64,000 nucleotides of DNA from DRPN01 sp964599235 (GCA_964599235.1 CAZRDX010000003.1:1-64000), one strand, 5' to 3'. Positions 8,759 through 18,833 are shown, numbered from the stretch's first letter. Numbers and translations: made by a program. Notes: generated by a model from the sequence alone, not told the origin.

Positions 8759-9529
8759 TCAGGACGTTCTCTCGTCCTCCTGTTCCTGCAACGCACGGCA
8801 CAGCTCGAGGTAGTCGGCAGGGCTCAGCTGTTCGGCTCTTTTCCCGAGCATCTCCTCCGGCAACGGACGGGAAGGCAGCATCTCCCGCAGGGCATTGCGC
8901 AATGTCTTGCGCCGCTGACCAAAAGCCTGACGCACCAGACGAAAATAGTACTCCTCGTCGCAGGGCAGCTTCTCCCGGCCGTTGCGCTCCAGACGCAGCA
9001 CCGCCGACTTCACCTTCGGCCGGGGATAGAAAACCTGCTCCCCCACGGTGAACAGGTACTTCACCTCATAAAACGTCTGCAGCAGCACACTCAGCAGCCC
9101 GTATTCCTTTGTGCCCGGACGCCCCGCCAGCCGCTGTGCCACCTCCCGCTGTACCATCGCCACCACCTCTGTCACACGGTCGCGGTACTCCAGGACACGG
9201 AAAAAAATGGGACTGGTGATATGGTAAGGGAAGTTGCCGATGAGAGCCACACGTCCCTCCGGGAGAGGATACTTCAGGAAATCGGCCTCCACGATGCGCG
9301 GAGCCAGCGCGGGGAAACGCTCGCGCAGCCAGGCCACCGAGGCAGCGTCGACCTCCACGAGCGTGAGCCGCTCGCCGAAACGCTCTTCGAGAAAGGTGGT
9401 GAGCATCCCTCGGCCGGGACCCACCTCCACCACATGATCGGCATCTGCAGCCCGCAGCATGCCGGCGATCTTGCGGGCGATGTTGGGATCCTGCAGGTAG
9501 TTCTGGCTCAGCGAACGTTTGGGTCTCAT
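8759..9529 (-). CDS. rsmA: 16S rRNA (adenine1518-N6/adenine1519-N6)-dimethyltransferase
   Basis: KsgA/RsmA dimethylates two adjacent adenines in the 16S rRNA 3' hairpin during 30S maturation. Seen: N-terminal RSLSQNYLQDPNIARKI (the family block usually reads close to SLGQNFL), SAM-binding VVEVGPGRGMLT, acidic VEADFLKYPL and the catalytic NFPYHITSP. Length 256 is normal. It starts 9 bases after the stop of the ABC permease gene on the same strand, so the two may be co-transcribed. Confidence 0.95.
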   Translation of the reverse strand: MRPKRSLSQNYLQDPNIARKIAGMLRAADADHVVEVGPGRGMLTTFLEERFGERLTLVEVDAASVAWLRERFPALAPRIVEADFLKYPLPEGRVALIGNFPYHITSPIFFRVLEYRDRVTEVVAMVQREVAQRLAGRPGTKEYGLLSVLLQTFYEVKYLFTVGEQVFYPRPKVKSAVLRLERNGREKLPCDEEYYFRLVRQAFGQRRKTLRNALREMLPSRPLPEEMLGKRAEQLSPADYLELCRALQEQEDERTS

Positions 9530-9538
9530 GTCATTGCA

Positions 9539-10789
9539 TCAGAAAACCACGGCCATCGCTTCCACGGGATTGAGCCGTGACGCCTGACGCGCCGGCGTAT
9601 AGCCCGAGAGCACGCCGATGACCCCGGAGATAAGCAGCCCGCGGACCACATTGCCCAGGGTCATGGTGATGTCCATATCGTAAAGATGGTTGGCCACCTG
9701 CAGGCCCAGGAACACCAGCAGCAGGCCGATCACCCCGCCCAGCAGCGAGAGGATCACCGACTCGTAAAGGAACTGCTGCAGGATGAACCCGTTCTTCGCC
9801 CCCAGGGCCTTCTGGATACCGATCTGGCGGGTGCGCTCCTTCACCGAGACGAACATGATGTTGGCAATGCCGAACCCCCCTACCAGGATGGAAAAACCTC
9901 CTATGATCCAACCGCCCATATTGATCGCCGCAAAGAGGGAGTTCATGCCCTGTGTGAGCATCGAGATCTGGTTGATGGCAAAATTGGACGGAGCCGAAGG
10001 CTTCAGGCGACGTATGCTGCGCAGGAGACTGGTGATCTCGTCACGCAGCTCCAGCAGCGAGACCCCCTCGCGGGCCTTGATCATGATGAAGGGATTGAGG
10101 GAAGAGCTCCGCAGGTTGATGAGGTTGCGGACATAATTGACCGGCACCAGCACCACGTTGTCAAGCCCCTGGTCACCAAGGGCACCTGCCCCCTCACGGG
10201 CAAAGACGCCGATGACACGGAGTTTGTGTCCCCGCACCGTGATCCGCTCTCCCACAGGATCCTCCCCGCCAAAGAGCTCACGGGCCACCTCATACCCCAG
10301 CACCGCCCTGTTCTTGCCGCTCTTCGACTCAAAAGGCGAAAAATATCGTCCCCGGACGATCTCAAAGGAACGCACCTCCTCAAAATCCTGAGTGGCGCTC
10401 AGTAATACCACATCGTTCAGGGCATCGCCCCGGTGCTGCACCGTCACCTTGGTCGCCACCACAAAGCTCATCGCCTCGGCACGCCGCGAACGCTGCTTCA
10501 GCTGACGGTACTCCTCCAGCGTCGGCACAGGCCAGCGGATGATCTCCCACCATTTCGTGTCCGGGGTCGTGATCCACGGCGTCTTCTGCACATACAACAC
10601 ATCGCTCCCCAAGGAAGCGATGCTCGTACGTATCGAACGCTCCATCCAGTTGAGCACGGTAAAGACCGAAATGATCGCGAATATGCCGATGGTGATCCCC
10701 AACAACGTCAGAAAGGTCCGCAGCTTGTTCACCCGGATCGCCTGCATCGCAAAAAGGAAACTCTCACGGAGCAGCCTGAAAAAGATCAT
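9539..10789 (-). CDS. ABC transporter permease, MacB/FtsX type
   Basis: Inner-membrane permease with the MacB topology: one N-terminal membrane helix (RTFLTLLGITIGIFAIISV), a large periplasmic MacB-core domain (about residues 50-270), and three C-terminal helices of the FtsX domain, with the landmark KERTRQIGIQKALGA. Such permeases work with a separate ATPase in lipoprotein, peptide or antibiotic export or in mechanotransmission; no ATPase lies nearby. Start chosen at MIFFRLLRES (416 residues); the upstream in-frame Met adds an unlikely 11-residue lead. Confidence 0.88.
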   Translation of the reverse strand: MIFFRLLRESFLFAMQAIRVNKLRTFLTLLGITIGIFAIISVFTVLNWMERSIRTSIASLGSDVLYVQKTPWITTPDTKWWEIIRWPVPTLEEYRQLKQRSRRAEAMSFVVATKVTVQHRGDALNDVVLLSATQDFEEVRSFEIVRGRYFSPFESKSGKNRAVLGYEVARELFGGEDPVGERITVRGHKLRVIGVFAREGAGALGDQGLDNVVLVPVNYVRNLINLRSSSLNPFIMIKAREGVSLLELRDEITSLLRSIRRLKPSAPSNFAINQISMLTQGMNSLFAAINMGGWIIGGFSILVGGFGIANIMFVSVKERTRQIGIQKALGAKNGFILQQFLYESVILSLLGGVIGLLLVFLGLQVANHLYDMDITMTLGNVVRGLLISGVIGVLSGYTPARQASRLNPVEAMAVVF

Positions 10790-10961
10790 CTCTACTCCCT
10801 TTTGTGACCGAAAAGTACACATTCGGCCCCAAACGGCAAAACTCTTTTTTTCATTGAAATAATTTGTTTTACCACCGGTCGATTGTGGATAAATTTACCT
10901 AATTTTACACGCCGGATCCCGGCTCTTCCGGGACCACCGAACATGCTGAACCCGAACCACT

Positions 10962-12479
10962 ATGGAAAAAAAGATCACCCGGGCGCTCATCTCGGTCTAC
11001 CATAAGGAGGGTCTGGAGGCCATCGTGCGTCAGCTCGACAGGCTGGGCGTGACGATCCTCTCCACGGGAGGCACCCATCGTTTCATTGCCGGCAAGGGCA
11101 TCCCCGTCCAGACGGTCGAGGAGCTCACCTCCTACCCCTCGATCCTGGGGGGGAGGGTCAAGACACTCCATCCGAAGATCTTCGGAGGCATCCTCGGACG
11201 CCGGGAGCTTGAGGACGACCGTGCCGAGATGGAGCAATACGACATCCCCGCCATCGACCTGGTGGTGGTGGATCTCTATCCCTTCGAGGAGACCGTGGCC
11301 GAAGGTGCCGGTGAGGAAGCGATCATCGAGAAGATCGACATCGGCGGCATCTCGCTCATCCGTGCTGCGGCCAAGAACTACCGCGACGTGCTGATCATCT
11401 CGCACCAGCGACAGTACGAGGCCCTGCTGGAGATCCTCCGGACAGGTGGCACCACGACGCTGGAGCAGCGCAGGCGCTTCGCGGCCGAGGCCTTCGCCGT
11501 CAGCTCGCACTACGACACGGCCATCTTCAACTGGTTCAACGAACGAGAACAGCTGCCTCAGCTGCGGCTGAGCCTGCCCCGAGGGCGGAAGCTGCGCTAC
11601 GGGGAGAACCCTCACCAGTCGGCCTTCTTTTTCGGCGATTTTGAGGCCTGGTTCGATCAACTGCACGGCAAGGAGATCTCCTACAACAACCTCCTCGACA
11701 TCGACGCTGCCGAGGGGCTCATCGCCGAGTTCGACGAGACGGCCTTCGTCATCCTCAAGCACAACAATGCCTGCGGGGCGGCACTGCGGCCCACGGTGTT
11801 GCAGGCCTGGCAGGACGCCCTGGCCGGCGACCCCGTCTCGGCCTTCGGCGGCATCCTCGCCACCAACCGCGAGGTGGACGAGGCCACAGCTCTCGAGATG
11901 AACAAGCTCTTCTTCGAGGTGGTCATCGCCCCCTCCTACACCCCCAAAGCCCTCGAGATCCTCAAAACCAAGAAAAAAAGGATCATCCTCGTCAGGAAAG
12001 ACCAGGCGTTCGCCCCGACGCTGGTACGCACCGCCCTCAACGGCGTGCTGCAACAGGAACGCGACACCGCCACCGAGACAAGGGACGACCTGCGCACGGT
12101 GACACACCGCGCCCCCACACCCCGCGAGGTGGACGACCTCCTCTTTGCCAACATCCTGGTGAAACACTCCAAGAGCAATGCCATCGTCCTGGTCAAGGAG
12201 CGTCAGCTCATCGGCCACGGCATCGGCCAGACTTCCCGCATCGATGCCCTCAAACAAGCCATCGAGAAAGCACGCCGCATGGGCTTCGACACACGCGGCG
12301 CCGTGATGGCCTCCGACGCTTTCTTCCCCTTCGCCGACTCGGTGGAGGTGGCCCACGAAGCAGGCATCACCGCCGTCATCCAGCCGGGAGGAAGCATACG
12401 CGACCAGGACTCCATCGACTTCTGCGACGAACACGATATGTCCATGGTGTTCACCGGCATACGACATTTCAGACACTGA
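10962..12479 (+). CDS. purH: Bifunctional AICAR formyltransferase/IMP cyclohydrolase
   Basis: Performs the last two steps of IMP synthesis. The MGS-like cyclohydrolase domain opens with ITRALISVYHKEGLE and carries STGGTHRFI, GGRVKTLHPKIFGGIL and the DLVVVDLYPFEE strand; the AICARFT domain has LRYGENPHQSAFFF, VILKHNNACG, DPVSAFGGILATNREV and KHSKSNAIVL. Length 505 is slightly short but complete. It precedes mreB by 33 bases, the usual Bacteroidetes order. The long antisense frame here is a codon-bias artefact. Confidence 0.97.
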   Translation: MEKKITRALISVYHKEGLEAIVRQLDRLGVTILSTGGTHRFIAGKGIPVQTVEELTSYPSILGGRVKTLHPKIFGGILGRRELEDDRAEMEQYDIPAIDLVVVDLYPFEETVAEGAGEEAIIEKIDIGGISLIRAAAKNYRDVLIISHQRQYEALLEILRTGGTTTLEQRRRFAAEAFAVSSHYDTAIFNWFNEREQLPQLRLSLPRGRKLRYGENPHQSAFFFGDFEAWFDQLHGKEISYNNLLDIDAAEGLIAEFDETAFVILKHNNACGAALRPTVLQAWQDALAGDPVSAFGGILATNREVDEATALEMNKLFFEVVIAPSYTPKALEILKTKKKRIILVRKDQAFAPTLVRTALNGVLQQERDTATETRDDLRTVTHRAPTPREVDDLLFANILVKHSKSNAIVLVKERQLIGHGIGQTSRIDALKQAIEKARRMGFDTRGAVMASDAFFPFADSVEVAHEAGITAVIQPGGSIRDQDSIDFCDEHDMSMVFTGIRHFRH

Positions 12480-12512
12480 TCATTCATAAACACGATAAGC
12501 AGAACAAGGGAT

Positions 12513-13535
12513 ATGGGAATTTTTTCACTATTGATGCAGGAGATCGCGATCGATCTGGGAACAGCCAACACCATCATCATCCATAATGACAAGATCGTCG
12601 TCGACGAGCCTTCGATCGTGGCCATCGACAAGAACTCCGGCAAGCTGATCGCCATCGGCAAGAAAGCCCGCCAGATGCAGGGCAAGACACACGAGAACAT
12701 CAAGACCATCCGTCCTCTGCGCGACGGGGTGATCGCCGACTTCGACGCGGCGGAGCTGATGATCCGGGGCATGATCAAGATGATCAACACCAAGCCCCGT
12801 CTCTTCAACCCTGCCCTGCGGATGGTGGTCTGCATCCCTTCGGGCAGCACCGAGGTAGAGATACGTGCGGTACGTGACTCCTCCGAACATGCCGGCGGAC
12901 GCGACGTCTACATGATCTATGAGCCCATGGCCGCCGCCATCGGTATCGGCATCGACGTCGAAGCCCCCGAAGGGAGCATGGTGGTCGACATCGGCGGCGG
13001 CACCACCGAGATCGCCGTCATCGCCCTCGGCGGCATCGTCACCAACAAGTCGATCCGCGTGGCCGGCGACGGCTTCACCGCCGACATCCAGGCCTACATG
13101 CGCCACCAGCACAACATCAAGGTGGGCGAACGCACGGCCGAGGATATCAAGATCCAGGTAGGGTCGGCCCTGCCCGACCTCGACGACCCGCCACCGGACT
13201 TCGTGGTGCGCGGGCCCAACCTGATGACCGCCCTGCCCATCGAGGTGCCCGTATCCTACCAGGAGATCGCCCACTGCCTCGACAAGTCGATCTCCAAGAT
13301 CGAGACGGCCATCCTGGGCGTGCTGGAACAGACACCCCCCGAGCTGTATGCCGACATCGTGTCGCACGGCATCTACCTCGCCGGCGGAGGAGCCCTGCTG
13401 CGCGGCCTGGCCAAACGCCTCACCGACAAGATCAACATCCCTTTCCATATCGCCGAAGACCCGCTCCATGCCGTGGCCCGCGGCACCGGAATAGCCCTGA
13501 AGAACGTCGACAAGTTCTCCTTCCTGATGAGATAA
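12513..13535 (+). CDS. mreB: Rod shape-determining actin homologue
   Basis: Cytoplasmic actin-like ATPase that guides lateral wall synthesis. Seen: phosphate-1 loop IAIDLGTANTII, VCIPSGST, phosphate-2 block GSMVVDIGGGTTEIAVIALGG and the adenosine motif GIYLAGGGALLRGL. The 340-residue length is typical. It heads the mreBCD-mrdA-rodA operon and is followed 21 bases later by mreC. Confidence 0.98.
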   Translation: MGIFSLLMQEIAIDLGTANTIIIHNDKIVVDEPSIVAIDKNSGKLIAIGKKARQMQGKTHENIKTIRPLRDGVIADFDAAELMIRGMIKMINTKPRLFNPALRMVVCIPSGSTEVEIRAVRDSSEHAGGRDVYMIYEPMAAAIGIGIDVEAPEGSMVVDIGGGTTEIAVIALGGIVTNKSIRVAGDGFTADIQAYMRHQHNIKVGERTAEDIKIQVGSALPDLDDPPPDFVVRGPNLMTALPIEVPVSYQEIAHCLDKSISKIETAILGVLEQTPPELYADIVSHGIYLAGGGALLRGLAKRLTDKINIPFHIAEDPLHAVARGTGIALKNVDKFSFLMR

Positions 13536-13556
13536 ACCTACGCCAGACGCCCGTGA

Positions 13557-14372
13557 ATGAGGAACCTGCTCAACCTGATATACCGGTACCATTTTTTCCT
13601 CCTTTTCCTTGTTCTGGAGACCATCGCCGTCTCCATGGGCGTCCGGTACAACTTCTACCAGAAGGCCAAGTTCGTCGCCTTCACAGAGAACATCGCCGCT
13701 TTCTTCAACGAGACGGTCAGCTCCTTCACCGACTATTTCCATCTGGTGGAAACCAACCGCAAGCTCTCACTGGAGAACACCATGCTGCGCAACCAGCTGC
13801 AGCGGGTCTACCGCTCCGACGACCTTTTCTTCTTCAGTGAGCACGACACCGTACACCGCCAGAAATATTTCTTCACTTCGGCACGCGTGATCAGCAACAC
13901 CGTCACGCGCATGCACAACTACCTCACCCTCGACAAGGGACGTGACCAGGGCATCGAACCCGAGATGGGCGTGATCTGTTCTGAAGGCATCGTAGGCATC
14001 ACCACCGGCGTGACACGCAACTTCACCTCCGTGCTCTCGGTGCTGAACCTCAATTTCCACGTCAGCGCCAAGCTGAAAAAGAACAACTATTTCGGCACCA
14101 TCTCATGGGACGGACGGGATTACCGTACGGTCATCCTCAGCGAGATCCCCTATCACGTGGAGGTCTCTCCCGGCGATACAGTGGTCACCAGCGGTTACTC
14201 CTCCCTCTTCCCGGAGGGGATCCCCATAGGCACCGTCGAGGAAGCCCATGTGGAGAACGGCAACTTCTACATCATCCGAGTCAGGCTCTTCACCGATTTC
14301 CGGCACCTGACCTACGTGGATGTGATCCGCAACCTGCAGAAGGAAGAACAGCAAAAACTCCGGCAAGAATGA
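13557..14372 (+). CDS. mreC: Rod shape-determining protein, periplasmic scaffold
   Basis: Single N-terminal membrane helix (HFFLLFLVLETIAVSMG), coiled-coil-like segment (about residues 60-85), then the periplasmic beta-barrel pair of MreC with YLTLDKGRDQGIEPEMGV, GIVGIT and PGDTVVTSGYSSLFPEGIPIG. It links MreB filaments to the elongation synthases. 271 residues; its stop overlaps the mreD start (ATGA). Confidence 0.95.
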   Translation: MRNLLNLIYRYHFFLLFLVLETIAVSMGVRYNFYQKAKFVAFTENIAAFFNETVSSFTDYFHLVETNRKLSLENTMLRNQLQRVYRSDDLFFFSEHDTVHRQKYFFTSARVISNTVTRMHNYLTLDKGRDQGIEPEMGVICSEGIVGITTGVTRNFTSVLSVLNLNFHVSAKLKKNNYFGTISWDGRDYRTVILSEIPYHVEVSPGDTVVTSGYSSLFPEGIPIGTVEEAHVENGNFYIIRVRLFTDFRHLTYVDVIRNLQKEEQQKLRQE

Positions 14373-14884
14373 TCAATACCATCCTACGATACACGTTCAT
14401 CTTCGTGGTACTTGTCCTGACGCAGGTGGTGTTGCTCGACAACATCGAGATCAGCCGGTATACGGTACCTTTCCTGTATGTGCTCTTCATCCTGGTGCTG
14501 CCTTTCGACACGCCGGGGTGGCTGTTGTTGCTGCTGGCTTTCCTGACGGGTTTCACCATCGACCTTTTCGAGCACACGTATGGTCTACATACGGCGGCCA
14601 CCGTGCTGATGGCATGGTTGCGTCCCGGCGTGCTGCAGCTCATCGCCCCCCGCGACGGCTACACCCCCAACACCCGCCCGGGTATCTCCGACTACGGTCT
14701 GGGATGGTTCCTTGAATACACCATTCCTCTCATCCTGGTCCATCATCTTTTCCTCTTCTATTTTGAGGTGTTCACCTTTCATCATTTCTTCAGCACGCTG
14801 TTGCGTGTGCTGGGGAGCACCTCCTTCACGCTGGTCCTGGTGCTGCTGGGCCAGCTGTTCGTCCTGAAAAACCGGCGCGAATGA
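14369..14884 (+). CDS. mreD: Rod shape-determining membrane protein
   Basis: Small polytopic membrane protein, 171 residues with about five hydrophobic helices, starting MINTILRYTFIFVVLVL. The conserved TGFTIDLFEHTYGLHTAA block matches Bacteroidetes MreD. It was assigned chiefly by position between mreC and mrdA plus topology. The start overlaps the mreC stop and the end overlaps the mrdA start, both as ATGA, indicating translational coupling. Confidence 0.92.
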   Translation: MINTILRYTFIFVVLVLTQVVLLDNIEISRYTVPFLYVLFILVLPFDTPGWLLLLLAFLTGFTIDLFEHTYGLHTAATVLMAWLRPGVLQLIAPRDGYTPNTRPGISDYGLGWFLEYTIPLILVHHLFLFYFEVFTFHHFFSTLLRVLGSTSFTLVLVLLGQLFVLKNRRE

Positions 14885-16737
14885 AAGATACCAGCCAGTA
14901 TGCGGGAAGGAAGTATGTGGTCGCCGCCCTGGTGGTGCTGATCGCAGTGATCTACCTCATCAGGCTCTTCACCATCCAGGTGCTGGATCCTTCGTACCGG
15001 CTGAGCGCTTCGAACAATGTGCTGCGCTATGTCACCCAGTACCCGGCACGGGGACTTATCTACGACCGGCATCATCGTCTGATCGTCTCCAACGAGGCAG
15101 CTTACGACCTGATGGTGATCCCTTCCCAGGTGGAGCCTTTCGACACGGCCGAGCTGGCCCGTCTTACAGGTGTGGACCCTTCCGACATTGCCGAAGGACT
15201 GAAAAAAGCCGCCCGTTATTCCCGTCTGAAGGCCTCCATCCTGGTCAAGCAGATCCCCGCCACCTCGTATGCCCGTCTGTCGGAGAAGATGCACAAGTTC
15301 CCCGGGTTCTATGTCCAGCCCCGTACCCTGCGTCATTATCACCGGCACATCGCTGCCCACATGCTCGGTTACGTGGGTGAAGTGACCGAGCGCATCATCC
15401 AACAGGATCCTTATTACAAGATGGGCGACTACATCGGTATCAGCGGCATCGAGCGGTCGTACGAGAAAGTCCTGCGGGGCCGCAAGGGGGTGAAGATCTA
15501 CCTGGTCGACGTCCACAACCGCATCAAAGGATCGTATCAGCACGGCCGTTACGATACCGCCGCAGTGGTGGGATCCAACCTGGTGGCCTCGTTCGATGCC
15601 GACCTGCAGGCTTACGGCGAATACCTGATGAACAACAAGGTGGGGAGTATCGTGGCCCTGGAGCCGGCCACGGGCGAGGTGCTCTGTATGGTCTCCTCAC
15701 CCGGCTATGACCCCGCCCTGCTGGCAGGTCGCAAACGACGGCACTACTTCCCCCTCCTGGCTGCCGACACGCTGAAACCCCTCTTCAACAGGGCCATCAT
15801 GGCCAGCTATCCCCCCGGTTCCACCTTCAAGGTGGTCAACGCCCTCATCGGCCTGCAGGAACAGGTGCTCCATCCCTGGAACGAATATGCCTGCCACGGC
15901 GGTTACTACGCCCGCGGCATCCACGTGGGATGTCACAACCACCGCTCTCCCCTCAACCTTACCGAGGCGATCCAGAACTCTTGCAACGCATATTTCTGCA
16001 ACGTCTTCCGTAACATCCTAGACAACCCGCGTTACCCTTCCATCTACCGGTCGTTCGACCAGTGGAAGCATTACCTCCAGACTTTCGGTTTCGGGCAGCA
16101 GCTGGGCATCGACCTGCCACACGAGATGAAAGGCTACCTGCCCGACACCTCTTACTACGACCGCTATTATCACAAAAACGGCTGGAGCTCGCTCACCCTC
16201 ATCTCGATGGCCATAGGCCAGGGGGAGCTGGGCCTCACCCCCCTGCAGATGGCCAATCTGGCTGCTACCGTGGCCAACAGAGGATACTACCTCACACCCC
16301 ATGTGGTGCGGGAGATAGAAGGTACCGACAGCCTCGACGCCCGCTTCCGGGAGGTGCACACCGTCCCCATCGATCCCAGGTATTTCGACGTGGTGATCAA
16401 GGGGATGGACCTGGTGGTGAACGGTGAGCCGGGTACCGGCTCGACCGCCCGCATCGCCCACATCCCCGACATACGCGTATGCGGCAAGACGGGCACGGCC
16501 CAGAACCCCCACGGCGAGGATCACTCCATCTTCATGGCTTTCGCCCCCAAGGACCACCCCCGCATCGCCATCAGTGTCTATGTCGAGAACGGCGGCTTCG
16601 GCGCCACCTACGCCGCCCCCATCGCCTCGCTGATGATCGAGAAATACCTCAAAGGCAAGATCACACGGCCCTGGCTGGAAGAGTATATCCGCAAGACCGA
16701 CCTGATCCATCCGCATGATCGAACGGAAAAGAAATAA
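14881..16737 (+). CDS. mrdA: Penicillin-binding protein 2, elongation transpeptidase
   Basis: Class B PBP that cross-links peptidoglycan during elongation together with RodA. N-terminal membrane anchor (about residues 15-33), dimerisation domain with YPARGLIYDRHHRL, then the transpeptidase domain with catalytic Ser314 in STFK, the SCN motif in NSCNAYF, and KTGTAQNP (Lys536). 618 residues is normal. Its 3' end overlaps rodA by 23 bases. Confidence 0.97.
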   Translation: MKDTSQYAGRKYVVAALVVLIAVIYLIRLFTIQVLDPSYRLSASNNVLRYVTQYPARGLIYDRHHRLIVSNEAAYDLMVIPSQVEPFDTAELARLTGVDPSDIAEGLKKAARYSRLKASILVKQIPATSYARLSEKMHKFPGFYVQPRTLRHYHRHIAAHMLGYVGEVTERIIQQDPYYKMGDYIGISGIERSYEKVLRGRKGVKIYLVDVHNRIKGSYQHGRYDTAAVVGSNLVASFDADLQAYGEYLMNNKVGSIVALEPATGEVLCMVSSPGYDPALLAGRKRRHYFPLLAADTLKPLFNRAIMASYPPGSTFKVVNALIGLQEQVLHPWNEYACHGGYYARGIHVGCHNHRSPLNLTEAIQNSCNAYFCNVFRNILDNPRYPSIYRSFDQWKHYLQTFGFGQQLGIDLPHEMKGYLPDTSYYDRYYHKNGWSSLTLISMAIGQGELGLTPLQMANLAATVANRGYYLTPHVVREIEGTDSLDARFREVHTVPIDPRYFDVVIKGMDLVVNGEPGTGSTARIAHIPDIRVCGKTGTAQNPHGEDHSIFMAFAPKDHPRIAISVYVENGGFGATYAAPIASLMIEKYLKGKITRPWLEEYIRKTDLIHPHDRTEKK

Positions 16738-18145
16738 CCTCCTGGCCCGTCTCGACTGGGTGACGGTGCTGATGTACCTGATGCTGGTGAGCTTCGGGCT
16801 GATGAACATCTACTCCTCGGCATACAATGAGGCTCATCCCCGTCTGCTCGATTTTTCCATGCGTTACGGCAAGCAGTTCTACTGGATCCTGATGGCACTG
16901 GCCCTGGCATTCATCATCCTGACGCTCCATCCGCGATTTTACTATTTCTTTGCCTGGCCGCTCTATTTTTTGTCGTTGTTGTTGCTGGTGGCCGTGCTGG
17001 TCATCGGCGCCACCATCCACGGCTCCACCTCGTGGATCTCCATCGGGGGCCTGCACCTGCAGCCGTCGGAGTTTGCCAAGGTAGCCACAGCACTGGCCCT
17101 GGCACGCTACCTCAGTGAATACAATGTGAGTATCGAGCGTTTCCGCGACCTGGTGAAAGCCTCCCTTATCATCTTCACCCCGGCGGTGCTCATCATGTTG
17201 CAGCCCGATATGGGTTCGACCTTTGTATTCACGGCCTTCATCCTGGTGCTGTACCGCGAGGGTCTGCGGGCCGAGGTGCTGTTGCTGGGCTTTTTCTTCC
17301 TGGTCCTTTTCATCGTCACGCTGGTGCTCGACCGCACGGTGGTGCTGGCCGCCCTGCTGGTGTTGACGTTGCTGGTGCATCTCCTGCTGGAGCGCCGGCC
17401 GGCGCTGACGCTGCGCGGCACGGCCGTCCTCCTCGCCCTGGGACTCACCCTCTGGGGAGCATCAAGCCTGCTGCACCAGACCCTCTCCCTCTACAACGCC
17501 ACCTTCCTCACCCTCCTCATCGGCTTCCTCCTCTTCCTGCCCGTGATCTACCGCAGGAAACTGGTACGCACCGCCCTGCTCTACGCCGTGCTCATCACCG
17601 CCATGCTCTTCACCTTCTCGGTCAACTATGTGTTCTACAACATCCTCGAACCCCATCAGCGCACACGCATCAACATCGTCCTGGGCATCGAGTCGGACCC
17701 CTACGGCTCGGGATACAACGTCAACCAATCGAAAATAGCCATCGGCTCGGGCGGGCTCACCGGCAAAGGCTTCCTGCGCGGGACACAGACCAAGTTCAAC
17801 TTCGTACCCGAACAGAGCACCGACTTCATCTTTTGCACAGTGGGCGAGGAGTGGGGCTTTCTGGGCACCTTCGGGGTGATCACCTTCTATATGCTCTTCC
17901 TGTTGCGCATCCTTTATCTTGCCGAACGACAACGCTCCGCCTTCAGCAGGATCTACGGCTATTCGGTCTTCTCGGTGATGAGCCTGCACGTGCTGGTGAA
18001 CATCGGCATGACCATCGGTCTGTTCCCCGTCATTGGCATCCCCCTGCCTTTTTTCAGCTACGGCGGCTCCTCCCTCTGGGCTTTCACCATCCTGCTTTTC
18101 ATCTTCCTCCGCCTGGATGCCGACAGGCTGGAGATGACCTTCTGA
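16715..18145 (+). CDS. rodA: Peptidoglycan glycosyltransferase RodA (SEDS family)
   Basis: Polytopic SEDS polymerase of glycan strands, partner of PBP2. Ten or so hydrophobic helices; landmarks are GGLHLQPSEFAKVATAL, LQPDMGSTFVF, the loop GSGGLTGKGFLRGTQTKFNFVPEQSTDFIF, and GIPLPFFSYGGSSLWAF. At 476 residues it is longer than enteric RodA, with extra hydrophobic sequence after the fifth helix (about residues 190-260), as in other Bacteroidetes. Last gene of the operon. Confidence 0.96.
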   Translation: MIERKRNNLLARLDWVTVLMYLMLVSFGLMNIYSSAYNEAHPRLLDFSMRYGKQFYWILMALALAFIILTLHPRFYYFFAWPLYFLSLLLLVAVLVIGATIHGSTSWISIGGLHLQPSEFAKVATALALARYLSEYNVSIERFRDLVKASLIIFTPAVLIMLQPDMGSTFVFTAFILVLYREGLRAEVLLLGFFFLVLFIVTLVLDRTVVLAALLVLTLLVHLLLERRPALTLRGTAVLLALGLTLWGASSLLHQTLSLYNATFLTLLIGFLLFLPVIYRRKLVRTALLYAVLITAMLFTFSVNYVFYNILEPHQRTRINIVLGIESDPYGSGYNVNQSKIAIGSGGLTGKGFLRGTQTKFNFVPEQSTDFIFCTVGEEWGFLGTFGVITFYMLFLLRILYLAERQRSAFSRIYGYSVFSVMSLHVLVNIGMTIGLFPVIGIPLPFFSYGGSSLWAFTILLFIFLRLDADRLEMTF

Positions 18146-18173
18146 CAAAAAAAAAGCCGGACATCGCCGGCTT
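18146..18173 (-). terminator. Rho-independent terminator for the minus-strand gene
   Basis: Arms AAGCCGG (18154-18160) and CCGGCTT (18167-18173) with a six-base loop. On the minus strand it is followed by a run of ten T, so it terminates the gene ending at 18192. In the rodA direction no T-run follows the stem. Confidence 0.85.
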
Positions 18174-18191
18174 CCCCCATGCACGGTCTGC

Positions 18192-18833
18192 TCAGCCGCG
18201 TTTCCGGAAAGCCTCATCAAACTCCAGAAGGAAGCTCTCGGCAAGAAAAAGCTCGATGTCGAAAGCCGTGGTCACATAATGGACAATATCGGGAAAGAAA
18301 GCGAAGAACTCGTTCTGGTACGCCTCATAGTTCTCTTCGAGAGAACGTATCGCCTCAAGCGTCAGATCGGGCAGGGTGGTGACGGTACTCATCTTCTTCA
18401 GCACGGTCTCGATGCCCTCGATGGTGTTGTACGCCTCCAGCCAGCGGTTGAAGATGAAAGAAGGTACCACCCGACGGATCGGCTCAGGCAGTATATCGTA
18501 ATGCTCATGCAGGTTGCGGTACGTCAGCTCAGCCAGCTCCGGCAAAGGCACCGAACTGATGAAATCCCAGTTGACCGACAGGAAATGATCGTAAAAGATG
18601 TCGATGATCACCCCGGCATATTTGTGGTACAATGGCATCAGCCGTGAGATACTCTGCCGGACCACCGGATGCGAATCAGTATACGAATCGATGTGACGAT
18701 GCAAAATGATCCCCTTCTTGATCCCCTCAGGATAAAGCTTGAAATCGCTCCCCTTCACATAATCACCAATGAAGTTGCCGATCCTGATCTCGTCAGAATC
18801 TCCCGACAGAAAGGTATGTGCCAAAAAATTCAT
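18192..18833 (-). CDS. Acyl carrier protein phosphodiesterase-like protein
   Basis: 213-residue AcpH-like protein (ACP phosphodiesterase family, HD-like helical fold), which in E. coli removes the phosphopantetheine arm from ACP. The N-terminus MNFLAHTFLSGDSDE, GNFIGDYVKG, GIILHRHIDSYTDSHP and DIFYDHFLSVNW matches the family. The frame is open 54 codons further upstream but the family starts at MNFLAH. Whether it really acts on ACP in this phylum is not established. Confidence 0.85.
   Translation of the reverse strand: MNFLAHTFLSGDSDEIRIGNFIGDYVKGSDFKLYPEGIKKGIILHRHIDSYTDSHPVVRQSISRLMPLYHKYAGVIIDIFYDHFLSVNWDFISSVPLPELAELTYRNLHEHYDILPEPIRRVVPSFIFNRWLEAYNTIEGIETVLKKMSTVTTLPDLTLEAIRSLEENYEAYQNEFFAFFPDIVHYVTTAFDIELFLAESFLLEFDEAFRKRG

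Noticed and set aside
10905..12476. 523-codon open frame antisense to purH
   Set aside because: Low-complexity Val/Gly/Glu/Asp composition with no domain; a product of third-position GC bias opposite a certain gene.
12528..13742. 404-codon open frame antisense to mreB
   Set aside because: Same artefact; mreB is unambiguous on the plus strand.
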